This document shows, one piece after another, positions 26,988-34,656 of a DNA stretch of 64,000 nucleotides. How positions within the stretch are numbered: position 1 is the stretch's first letter; every line of letters starts with the position of its first letter. The notes beneath the pieces were generated by a model that worked only from the letters and a program-made list of their open reading frames with translations, was not told where the DNA came from and ran no database searches. Made by a program: the position numbers and the translations under genes. The DNA is from CBDBBY01 sp965203795 (GTDB taxonomy: Bacteria; Pseudomonadota; Alphaproteobacteria; Rhodobacterales; Rhodobacteraceae). The stretch covers positions 1-64,000 of the forward strand of contig OZ241915.1 in assembly GCA_965203795.1 (NCBI GenBank), written 5' to 3'.

Positions 26988-27188
26988 TCACAATTTCCTG
27001 CGCGCTTGCTCCAACATTGCGGCAAAGGAATCGTGTCCGCCGTCAACCGCTTGGAGCAGCTGCGTATCGCCGTCTTAATTCGCGGCGTCTGGGTTCGCGC
27101 CAGTTCCGAGCAGCGCTATCGCAACGCCAATGTTGATGCGTACTGCCGCATAGTGCAACGGCGTGTTGAAGAATATATGAATCGGGAG
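26988..27188 (-). pseudogene. Ankyrin-repeat protein fragment with an in-frame stop
   Basis: The minus strand reads NTPLHYAAVRI, then LLGTGANPDAAN, a TAA codon (27077-27075), then DGDTQLLQAV and a terminal KL before TGA at 26990. NTPLHYAA and GANPDAAN-x-DGDT are ankyrin-repeat signatures, and the TAA sits where the repeat usually has Lys (N-K-D). Frame is otherwise preserved. Only one and a half repeats remain, so this is a 3'-terminal relic of a larger gene. Ankyrin proteins are frequent in host-associated bacteria. Confidence 0.6.
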
Positions 27189-27228
27189 CTACTCATCATA
27201 TTCGTTCATACCAAGGAGTGCTTCTGAC

Positions 27229-27429
27229 ATGTCGCAACGGCAAACCGTGTCGCCACCCAACTTGAAGGATGTGCTTGAGCGAAACACGAGGATCAATTTA
27301 ACCACTGTGGCTGCTCATGAGAGGTTGGAGGAGAAATTGAAAAAGTTGGGCGTGGAAATCAAGCCAAGCTACAATCTGGAACCGCCACTGGGAATGAATC
27401 CGGCCGGATTATACATTCGGAACGGCTGA
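27229..27429 (+). CDS. Small hypothetical protein
   Basis: 66 codons starting ATG at 27229 with AAGGAG about 11 bases upstream. The product is hydrophilic, with LKDVLERNTRI and a charged helix HERLEEKLKKLGVEI, then a Pro/Tyr-containing tail. I do not recognise a family. It lies between the ankyrin relic and the IS1634 remnant. It could equally be a chance frame, though its composition looks protein-like. Confidence 0.4.
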   Translation: MSQRQTVSPPNLKDVLERNTRINLTTVAAHERLEEKLKKLGVEIKPSYNLEPPLGMNPAGLYIRNG

Positions 27430-27454
27430 CAGGGACGGTATCGGAAAATGCATG

Positions 27455-27908
27455 TGTCGGCTCCGGGCCCACCTCCTGATCTGCATGCTCGCGTATTATG
27501 TCGAAATGCACATGCGAAAGGTGTTCGCGCGGCTGCTGTTCGGCGACGAGGACGGCCCGGTCCGGGAGTCCCCCGTCGCGAAGGCGGAGGGCTCGCTGCG
27601 GACCCGGCGGAAGGCGGTTACCAAGTGCACGCGCTCAGGCAAGGCCGTCCACGACTTCCGGGGCCTGTTTCGGCACTTCGGACCCCCCACGACGAGCCGG
27701 ATAGAGCCCTCGAGGCAGGGCACACAGGGATTCCACCTTCCTTCATCGCCGACGCCGATCCAAGATCAGGTGACGCGGTTGCTGGACGCGAAGCTCGCCA
27801 AGCGGTAGCCTCCCTCTCACCGCATTGTATCCAGAAGCCGCACATCCGGAATCCCGGAATGTGATGAACATTCAAACGGTTGCCGGAAAACTCCCACGGA
27901 ACCTCCGA
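27455..27908 (+). mobile_element. IS1634-type right-end remnant with transposase C-terminus
   Basis: Homologous to 11470-11923 of the complete element. It encodes the last 115 or so transposase residues (RAHLLICMLAYYVEMHMRK to LLDAKLAKR), then the same non-coding tail, ending CACGGAACCTCCGA at 27895-27908, a slightly diverged terminal repeat. The left three quarters of the element is gone. Here the motif reads LAYYVEMHMR as in standard IS1634, whereas the complete copy has LAQRVEMHMR, so the remnant is not a simple product of that copy. Two bases later the yhhQ copy A begins. Confidence 0.8.
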
Positions 27909-27909
27909 C

Positions 27910-28153
27910 AAAAGAATCGTTCGGCATCGAATATTTCACGTCTTCGGAAGGTTTCTTTCGCTCCGACTTCCGGCTTGGCAATACGCCGTTCCAAGCATCC
28001 GGCCGGAAGTCGCTCGGAATGTGCCGAGCGCGACCAATGCCGCCAGCGCTTCCATAAGCAAGTCGGCGACCGCTAGGCTCGCCCACAACGGCGCGGACGG
28101 TCCGAGTCTGAGCAGGTTCACTTACGCTTCCGCCCATGACACATCGTTCGAAC
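27910..28153 (-). repeat. yhhQ 3'-end repeat, copy A
   Basis: 244 bp collinear, without length change, with 33902-34145 at the 3' end of the intact yhhQ. It covers about the last 60 codons plus some 65 bp downstream. Translated on the minus strand it still reads LGPSAPLWASLAVADLL and GRMLGTA, as in the intact protein, but the stop codon is lost and the frame runs on. By eye it differs from the intact copy at roughly one base in six, so the duplication is old or came from a diverged donor. Confidence 0.82.
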
Positions 28154-28441
28154 GCATCAAAATAGGATTAACGCGGTTTGTACGAAATGTCCGCGAATAC
28201 ACCGTAGAGGCTGATCCAAGCGTCAAATTTGCCCGGTAAGCCCCTTCCCAGAAACGAAAGCGCCGTGATCGTGCCCGAGAGGGTGGCGATCCTCTAACAC
28301 AAAACCCAACAAATCGTAGGAATGCTAGAACCTTACCAAATCCAACACGAATTGGAATATAGAGACGCCCCAATAAATCGACATCCTGCGTGCGCGAACC
28401 CAATCAAATAAGCCGGAATTCTTAATAGCGTTCCGTAAGAA

Positions 28442-29398
28442 TTAACCGTTGTAGATGCGAAGCGAATAATGAAACAGCTCATCCACAAACTTGTTCCACT
28501 GTGCACCGTCTGCTGAAATTTTATCCAACTTGAACGTCTTCACCCTCATTGTGCTAAGTCGCTTGCCCATTTCTTCCGTAATGACACCAGCAATAAGAAA
28601 ATTATCACAGCCGATTGGTGTTTCCTTGAAACTCTTGTCCATGGCACCCAATCGCTCAAGCGCACCTGCCGGGTCGGTGCCGCCCTTGATCTCAATGGTA
28701 GCTTTGAGTTCTCCGTTTCGTACGAACTTTATGTCCGGCTCTGAGCCGAAACTCATAACGGTCCCCTGTGGCAACACGTAGTTGCCTTCGTTCGATTCCT
28801 CCAAGGAAATCAACTGCTTCTCACGCAGCCAATCCAAAATGCGGTTTTTCACGACCCCTTCTGCCATCGCACCGATCTTGTTTCGAAATACGCCATCAAG
28901 CGTTATTCCCATTGTAGCCAGAATGTTTCGGTAGCCATTCTCCAATGTCCAATTCGTTGAAGCTTCGATAATCGACGAAATAACGGTATTGTACAGGCAA
29001 GCGACAGTGCGTGCGCGTACTTCAGTGACACGGGCGGTGCTCGACTCATCTTCCCACTTGACGACTTGCACTTTAGTAGCTTGCTGGACTTGTTTGCGAG
29101 ATAAAAGTGCTATCCCGCGATAATGCTGGGATATTTCCGGATGTTCCCGGATGAGGTCAGGATGGGCGAATACGAGGCCCGGAAGGCCGGTGAGCGCCCG
29201 AACATGATCCCAAGCTTTTTGGCTAATCATTAATTCGCGTATTGGATGAAATTCCAATTCTACCGTGGATTCTTCAATTGTCTTGATGTTGCGTTGGTCC
29301 GAACGGCAACCAATTATTGCTGAAATGTGCAGCGACCGAAACAGCGAGTTCGCGTCTACTCCCGCTTCGTCGCCGTAATTTGAATCGTCATTGGTCAT
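28442..29398 (-). CDS. XcyI-family type II restriction endonuclease
   Basis: 318 residues resembling the XcyI family, whose prototype cuts C/CCGGG. A PD-(D/E)XK-type core is visible at EPDIKF followed by LKATIEIKGGTDPAGALERL, with the Asp and the E-x-K intact. The start is the ATG at 29398, inside the methyltransferase end (11-bp overlap), so translation is likely coupled and delayed after methylase synthesis. Composition is AT-richer than housekeeping neighbours. It lies in a cassette between yhhQ copies A and B and reads in the same direction as yhhQ. Confidence 0.8.
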   Translation of the reverse strand: MTNDDSNYGDEAGVDANSLFRSLHISAIIGCRSDQRNIKTIEESTVELEFHPIRELMISQKAWDHVRALTGLPGLVFAHPDLIREHPEISQHYRGIALLSRKQVQQATKVQVVKWEDESSTARVTEVRARTVACLYNTVISSIIEASTNWTLENGYRNILATMGITLDGVFRNKIGAMAEGVVKNRILDWLREKQLISLEESNEGNYVLPQGTVMSFGSEPDIKFVRNGELKATIEIKGGTDPAGALERLGAMDKSFKETPIGCDNFLIAGVITEEMGKRLSTMRVKTFKLDKISADGAQWNKFVDELFHYSLRIYNG

Positions 29399-30803
29399 TG
29401 GCACGAGTCCACCTGTAGACGCATTTCCGCAACTCGCGGCGACCGTACCTTGCCATTTGCTGGCTGGAATTGCCCTTGCCGCGGGCAAGCTTCCAGATGT
29501 CGGCGCACCTGAAACCCGATTGTTCGGCGAAATCCGACAGGATGAAATCCACCGGAACTTCCTCGCCATGATACTGGACGTTGTCATTCACCATGATGAC
29601 GGTGCCGCCGGGCCGGACGATGCGCCCGAGCTCGCTAATCACGATCGCCATTTCGAGGAAGTATTGCTCAATAAGGCGAAGCACGTTCCGATTGCTTAGT
29701 TCGCTCTCGCGCTCCCGAAGGATCGAGATGACTTCTTGCAGCGCGCCTTGCGTGCGGTGCATTCGGCGTGCCCGACGCAGCGTTTCGGGCGCGTCCATGT
29801 AAACGCCTTCAAGCCAAGTGGATTTCGGCCTGTTCTCCACGGTTGCCGACAGCATGCGCTGCCGAAGCGAGGAAAACGATTCCCGATCAAACCCCATCCA
29901 CGCAAGCTCGAGCGCGTAGGTTCGGGTGTAGTCGTAACGATTTGCGTATGGCGGAGACGTAACCACAAGGTCGAATGTGCCATCGGGAACCTCCTTGAGG
30001 AGCTCCAGACACGAACCCGTAACGAGATCCGGCTTCGCGCCGCCGTACTTCTCCTTTAGGATGCCGGCATCCTCGCAAATTTCCGCAATGCGCTTTTCGA
30101 GTGCATCGGCGAAGCTGGGAACATGTCCCTTGTTTATCGCGGATCGAAGCGGCCGTCCCGACCTGCCGTCCCACCGCAAATACTGCCCGTCCTTTCGAGT
30201 AAAGCTGGTTTCCTCCAATATCGACATGCATGCCAAGTCGAGTACTGTGCGAATGCCGGGACTCGTTACGCCGTCCAGGAATTCACGTGCATTCGCAATA
30301 TCGTCTTCAGTTTCCTTCGAGAACGCTCTTTCGGTAATCCGGACGTGGGGAAAGCGGAAATGATCGTTGCCGCATCGTCGTCCGCGAATCGACTTCACCA
30401 GCGCAGCGCCGTTTCGTTCAAAATCGGACAGAGCCAAGCCGTTCGCGGCTTCAGCGATTGCCGTCCCAACTTGGACGCCGACAGGCATGATTTCAATTCC
30501 CTTTGCGAATGCGCCCGTTCCGGCAGCCGCAAGCGGCGTGGTACCTATGCCCGCGAAAGGGTCAAGCACGGCTTGAGGACGTTGTTTGTCGATGAAATCC
30601 GAAACGAACAGGCCGGAGAATCCCTCCTTGTAACGCATCCACCGCAGTCCGGGCGTCGAGCGGTTTCCTTGCCAGGAAACGACCCTGCGGGAGAAATTCT
30701 CGTTAACGGATACCCTGCCCACAAATCGCGCGTTCAGTTCCCTGCGCTCATGAACTGACCCGCCATTTGGTGAGATCGGATCTTCGACCATTCGCGCATT
30801 CAT
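29388..30803 (-). CDS. N4-cytosine DNA methyltransferase of the XcyI-type system
   Basis: 471 residues. The SAM-binding motif LDPFAGIGTT (about residue 80) precedes the catalytic TSPPYANRYDYTRTYALEL (about residue 278); SPPY is typical of N4-cytosine enzymes. The C-terminus has motif ELGRIVRPGGTVIMVNDN. It overlaps the nuclease gene by 11 bp and comes first, a protective order. About 260 bp of AT-rich DNA upstream probably carries its own promoter. Predicted to protect the sites cut by the partner; CCCGGG is the inferred but untested target. Confidence 0.83.
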   Translation of the reverse strand: MNARMVEDPISPNGGSVHERRELNARFVGRVSVNENFSRRVVSWQGNRSTPGLRWMRYKEGFSGLFVSDFIDKQRPQAVLDPFAGIGTTPLAAAGTGAFAKGIEIMPVGVQVGTAIAEAANGLALSDFERNGAALVKSIRGRRCGNDHFRFPHVRITERAFSKETEDDIANAREFLDGVTSPGIRTVLDLACMSILEETSFTRKDGQYLRWDGRSGRPLRSAINKGHVPSFADALEKRIAEICEDAGILKEKYGGAKPDLVTGSCLELLKEVPDGTFDLVVTSPPYANRYDYTRTYALELAWMGFDRESFSSLRQRMLSATVENRPKSTWLEGVYMDAPETLRRARRMHRTQGALQEVISILRERESELSNRNVLRLIEQYFLEMAIVISELGRIVRPGGTVIMVNDNVQYHGEEVPVDFILSDFAEQSGFRCADIWKLARGKGNSSQQMARYGRRELRKCVYRWTRANDQ

Positions 30804-31065
30804 GCTGCTAGTGTCCCTTGATCTGAACTATTCGTATGCGATTGATATTGATTGGAGGCTCCGTTCCTTTTTTGCGTTGTCGGAATTCAATATATTGGGC
30901 TTTCCATGCATGGATGTTTGGGTTCTACTCCTGCCGGGAGACGTTTCAGTATTTCGAACACTGTCGTCTCAACTGAGTTATATTCGAGACGTTAGTCAAC
31001 TTGCAAGCCGGATTTTCTTCTCCGTTCGCCGAAGTTGCCGCTTGCTGCTATCCTTCACTTGGTTG

Positions 31066-31339
31066 CGATGCCGTTCCGAGCATGCGTCCGGAGATTGCCC
31101 TGAATGGGCCGAGCGCGACCAGCGCGACCAGCGATTTCACTAGCAAGTCGGCGACCGCGAGGCTTGCCCACAACGGCGCGGACGGTCCGAGTTCGAGCAG
31201 GTTCACTTGGGCGTTCGCCCACGGCACGTCGTTCGAAGGCTCAAGGAAGGAGAGCCCCGCCGAGAACGCGATGCCGAAGAACAGGAACGTGTCCACGACC
31301 GAGCCGATGGCTGAGGAAACCAGCGGCGCCTTCCACCAG
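31066..31339 (-). repeat. yhhQ 3'-end repeat, copy B
   Basis: Collinear with about 33970-34245 of the intact gene. On the minus strand it reads WWKAPLVSSAIGSVVDTFLF through GRMLGTA, some 85 codons in frame, then ends SQPSEG and a stop instead of the native GTAH. Unlike copy A it has no homology downstream of the gene end. At its other boundary it is joined in frame to a group II intron reverse-transcriptase start. Confidence 0.82.
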
Positions 31340-31860
31340 GTGCTGCCGTTCCGGTGGGCCGCCGCCCAAGCGGCATTCAGGATGTCCGTTCGCCATACTT
31401 TGTCGGCGAGCGAGCAGAACCGGAAGTCCGGATTCTCCTTAGCTTTCGCATGCAGTGCCGTCCGGGGCTATCAGACCTGCCCCTCGCGGGGTTCCAGTTT
31501 GGCGCGCGCCGCCGGCGGAGCTTCCCGCGCTGCCGCTTCCCCCATCTTCCGCGCAGGCCGCCGCCATGCCCCGGCGGGATTGGATGGTGGCGATGTTCTT
31601 TTCCCGTCTGATGGCAGCCTTCCCTTGTTTGCGAAGAGTCGGCCTCCGCATTGCCGGTTTCGAGGCCTGCTCGGCGTTCACTCGCGTTGCGGCTGGCGCG
31701 GTCGCGGAGCCGCTTATGCGGCCCCTTTGCATCGGGGTGCTTCAGCCCATGTCGTTGCCTCCATGACCCGCTCCGATTGCTGCCGACTGGAGCATCAGTT
31801 GCCGGGCGGGATTCGCACCCGCAAGGTGGAAGCGCCTTTCCGCGGTGCACGCAGAACTAT
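31339..31860 (-). mobile_element. Group II intron remnant: RNA 5' part and first codons of its reverse transcriptase
   Basis: Minus-strand frame from 31455 reads ALHAKAKENPDFRF, then SLADKVWRTDILNAAW and AAHRNG, closely matching the N-terminus of alphaproteobacterial group II intron reverse transcriptases (ALHAKAK-x-P-x-FRFY-x-LYDKV). It stops being RT-like at 31344 and runs straight into yhhQ codons. The catalytic YADD part is absent. The 400 bp upstream is non-coding, structured-looking DNA consistent with intron domain I, including a T-arm-like stem near 31800; that part is inference. Confidence 0.55.
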
Positions 31861-31953
31861 CGGCACAGAACCGCATTGAGGGTTGCAGCGGGGCATGATG
31901 GCGATGCGCCATTGTCATCTCCGGTCCCCCAAATGCGCCGCACTCGGCCGCAG

Positions 31954-32608
31954 TCATCCTTGGGCGCCCGCCAGCCGACGCACGCAGTCCCGGAATGTCC
32001 CGAAGCTCGGCGACCGATTGCGGTCCGGACCCATGCGCGGCGCGATCTTCTCAGCCCATTCGCATTTCGCTTCGCCCGGTGCTGGCCAGCCGGATTTCAT
32101 AAGCGCCGCCGAACCGCCCGCGTGAACGGCGTCGGCCAGAACCTCCCAAGTGCCGCATATGTCGTCTTGCTTGTAATCATCCAGAACCGAGTCCTTCGCG
32201 AGGGGATAGGCGGCCTTCACGGCTGCGCGGTCGCCCAGCAGCCAGGTTTCGCTTTCCTCGATGGCAATCCGAAACAGCGTCGGTGGACGCGGGCCGCAGG
32301 CATCCAGCACCGCCAGCAGTTCGTCCTTGAAGGCAACACAGTTCCGGTCGTCCAAATCCACTACCACGATGATCGACGCCGAATCGCCGAGGCTGCGAAG
32401 GCTCCTGCCATATCCGCGGCAACTGCCTCAGAAGCTGCCGTTTCGCCCTATCGGTTTCCCGGTGCAGATTCTTCGGTATTTTCCCGATTCCCTGATACCG
32501 GTGCAGCGTCCAGGAGTGTTCCGCTCCGTTCGCACCCAGGATTTTCTCCAGCAGGATATCGACCGCGATGCTTCCCGATTTGTCCTTGACCAGAAACTCG
32601 AAATGCAT
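31954..32608 (-). pseudogene. DUF4276-family protein, frameshifted
   Basis: The start ATG at 32608 opens a frame with MHFEFLVKDKSG, then LHRYQGIGKIPKNLHRE and RQLLRQLPR. At about 32415 the reading switches to another frame that continues GYGRSLRSLGDSASIIVVVDLDD, RIAIEESETWLLGD and DDICGTWEVLADA. The protein is therefore split by a small indel. VVVDLDD and the acidic IEESE resemble a TOPRIM-like nuclease core; relatives start FLVED, so the K in FLVKD may also replace a catalytic Glu. It directly follows the AAA ATPase, which suggests a two-protein defence system now broken. Confidence 0.72.
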
Positions 32609-32619
32609 AGCGCGGCCGC

Positions 32620-33816
32620 TCAATCAAGATAGTCGCTGTGCCACAGGCCGCCAAGCGGCAGCCCTTCGTCCACCATCGCCGTGACGGTCTTGTCGTCGCT
32701 GGCCCGGCGGATGGTGGAAAATCCGTCCTCGCCCTTTTCCAGTATCCAGACCTCGTCGGGCCGGAGCGCGTCAACAAAATAAGGCTGGTGGGTGGTTACG
32801 AAGATCTGCGGCGCACCCTTCCTTCCGGTGGCGCGGGCGCGAAACTCCCCGGCCAGAATTTCCAGGAGCTTATGATGCAGCCCGTTCTCCGGCTCCTTGA
32901 TGCAGATGAATGGCGGCGGCGACGGGTCCTCCAGCATGAGCATGTAGGCGAACGCCTTCAGCGTGCCGTCGGACATCTGCTGGGCATAGAAGGGGTCCTC
33001 GAAGCCCCGGTCATTGAAACGCAGCAGCAGGCGCCCGTCGGAGGTGCGCTCGGTGTCGATCCGGTCGATGCCAGGGATTCTTTCGGCGATCTTCTTTAAG
33101 ATTCCGGCGAACCTGTCTCGATGTTCGCGTTCCAGGAACTGCACGACGTTGCCAAGATTGTCGCCGCGGACGCTCAGGTGTTTCCGGGGATCGGCCAACG
33201 GCATGCTGCGGGCGGCGTCGGGGGTGAAATAGCTCAGATGCCAGCCCTCGATGAACTGGAGGGAGGCCGCGATCTGGGGATGTTGCTCGAAGATGCCGAA
33301 GGCGGCAACGCCGAGGCGGCGTTTGTCTCGAAGCGCGACAAGTTCCGTCTCTGCGCCTTCCGTGCGCGTAGCCACTCCCCTGCCATCATTTATCATTAGG
33401 AACGGTAAAGGTTCGCCGTTTTTCTGCCCCTTGCGTCTTTGCCGGAGGCATTCGCGTGCGACGTAGGGGCGCCCCGTACTATCAGCGTCGATATCAAGCT
33501 CGTAGGTAATGGGCTGCGTGCGTGTTCCCTGCCGGAAATGAATCTCGAACCCGATCGGTCCTGCACTCCCTTGGGAGCGGATGCGATTGAACCCTCCCCG
33601 TCCCCGCGTATCGCAGGCCTCCTCGACGCCCAGCTTGAGGCAATCCGCCAAGAAGCCGAAGGCGTCGAACATGCAGCTCTTGCCAACGCCGTTCCTGCCG
33701 ATGACGGCCGTCACCGGGGTCAGAGGCACAGCCTTTGGCGCGTTCCACAACTTGCCGAGCGTGACGCCCTTGAGCGCCCGGTAGTTGGCGACCCTGAATC
33801 CTTCGATTTTCGCCAC
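32620..33816 (-). CDS. AAA_21-type ATPase (RecF/OLD-like) paired with DUF4276
   Basis: 398 residues. FRVANYRALKG at the start and Walker A GRNGVGKS (about residue 40) are typical of RecF/OLD-like AAA proteins; the ABC-type signature region QQMSDGTLKAFAYML and Walker B FICIKEPENGLHH follow. Relatives have IEEPENG; the Lys replaces the first acidic Walker B residue, so ATP hydrolysis may be impaired. GTG start with AAGGAAG upstream. About 85 bp separate it from the yhhQ 3' repeat. The pairing with a TOPRIM-like partner recalls PARIS (AAA plus DUF4435) but is a different partner family. Confidence 0.82.
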   Translation of the reverse strand: MAKIEGFRVANYRALKGVTLGKLWNAPKAVPLTPVTAVIGRNGVGKSCMFDAFGFLADCLKLGVEEACDTRGRGGFNRIRSQGSAGPIGFEIHFRQGTRTQPITYELDIDADSTGRPYVARECLRQRRKGQKNGEPLPFLMINDGRGVATRTEGAETELVALRDKRRLGVAAFGIFEQHPQIAASLQFIEGWHLSYFTPDAARSMPLADPRKHLSVRGDNLGNVVQFLEREHRDRFAGILKKIAERIPGIDRIDTERTSDGRLLLRFNDRGFEDPFYAQQMSDGTLKAFAYMLMLEDPSPPPFICIKEPENGLHHKLLEILAGEFRARATGRKGAPQIFVTTHQPYFVDALRPDEVWILEKGEDGFSTIRRASDDKTVTAMVDEGLPLGGLWHSDYLD

Positions 33817-33901
33817 AGCGAAGGCCTTCCTTATCGCAATCGCGGCGCGTCAATCAGGATGGCGTGCCTGGCACTGAATGTGTGTGGACTCGCACCGTAC
33901 T

Positions 33902-34245
33902 AAAGAATCGTTCGGCATCGAATATCTCGCGTCTTCGAAAGGTTCCATTCGCTTCGATTTTCGGCCTGTCAATGCGCCGTCCCGAGCATCCGGCCGGAAA
34001 TCGCCCGAAACGGGCCGAGCGCGACCAATGCCACCAGCGATTTCACTAGCAAATCGGCGACCGCGAGGCTCGCCCACAACGGCCCGGACGGACCGAGTCC
34101 GATCAGGCTCACTTGGGCGTTCGCCCACGACACGTCGTTCGAAGGCTCTAGGAAGGACAGCCCCGCCGAGAAGGCGATGCCGAAGAACAAGAACGTGTCC
34201 ACGACCGAGCCTATGGCTGACGACGCCAGCGGAGCCTTCCACCAA
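33902..34245 (-). repeat. yhhQ 3'-end repeat, copy C (within the intact gene)
   Basis: Reference copy for repeats A and B. 33902-34145 matches A (gene end plus 67 bp downstream); 33970-34245 matches B (gene end only). The three copies point the same way and enclose the two defence cassettes. Confidence 0.82.
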
Positions 34246-34592
34246 GCGCCGCCGCGCAGCCTGTCGAACACCGCGACATCCAGCAGCTGAGCTGCGAGGA
34301 ACGCCGTGCCCGAACCAACAGCGATCCTGAGCGTCACGAGCGGCCCCTCTGGCCCCGTGATCTGCGATCCGGCCAAGGAGCAAAGGACCCCAATGGCAAA
34401 TCCGGCGTAAACGACCTTTCTTGCCTGTGCCGGGCCGTAAACGCGGTTCATCAGGTCGGTCACGAGAAACGCGAACGGATAAACGAACGCGCCCCAAGTC
34501 AGCCAGTTTCCCAGCAGGAACTGGACCAGCACGTTCGAAGCGACGACGATCGCCGCCATCGCCGCGACGCCCCAGGCGAATGATCGGCTCAT
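33969..34592 (-). CDS. yhhQ: Queuosine precursor transporter (DUF165/YhhQ)
   Basis: 207-residue inner-membrane protein of the VUT family that imports queuosine precursors for tRNA modification. Several hydrophobic helices are visible; AFLVTDLMNRVYGPAQARKVV is the family hallmark, with DTFLFFGIAFSAGLSF later and GRMLGTAH at the C-terminus. Start at the ATG at 34592. The upstream 64 bp show no preQ1 riboswitch-like pattern. Its 3' end is duplicated twice to the left with defence genes between. It is the last intact gene before that array. Confidence 0.92.
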   Translation of the reverse strand: MSRSFAWGVAAMAAIVVASNVLVQFLLGNWLTWGAFVYPFAFLVTDLMNRVYGPAQARKVVYAGFAIGVLCSLAGSQITGPEGPLVTLRIAVGSGTAFLAAQLLDVAVFDRLRGGAWWKAPLASSAIGSVVDTFLFFGIAFSAGLSFLEPSNDVSWANAQVSLIGLGPSGPLWASLAVADLLVKSLVALVALGPFRAISGRMLGTAH

Positions 34593-34656
34593 TGCAATCG
34601 GCTTCCCGCGCAACCGCCCGTTTTCGACGATTCCTGTTGGGGCGTCGGCTCAGACC

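Noticed and set aside
27910..28153. Copy A as a real small gene (61-codon frame)
   Set aside because: It is a collinear, diverged fragment of yhhQ with the native stop lost; there is no start signal.
31770..31830. A possible tRNA 3' half (GCGGG-TGCGAAT-CCCGC stem-loop, minus strand)
   Set aside because: The T loop is atypical (TGCGAAT), there is no acceptor, D or anticodon arm around it, and the location fits structured DNA of the group II intron remnant better.
34593..34656. preQ1 riboswitch upstream of yhhQ
   Set aside because: The short region lacks the expected C-rich and A-rich conserved segments.
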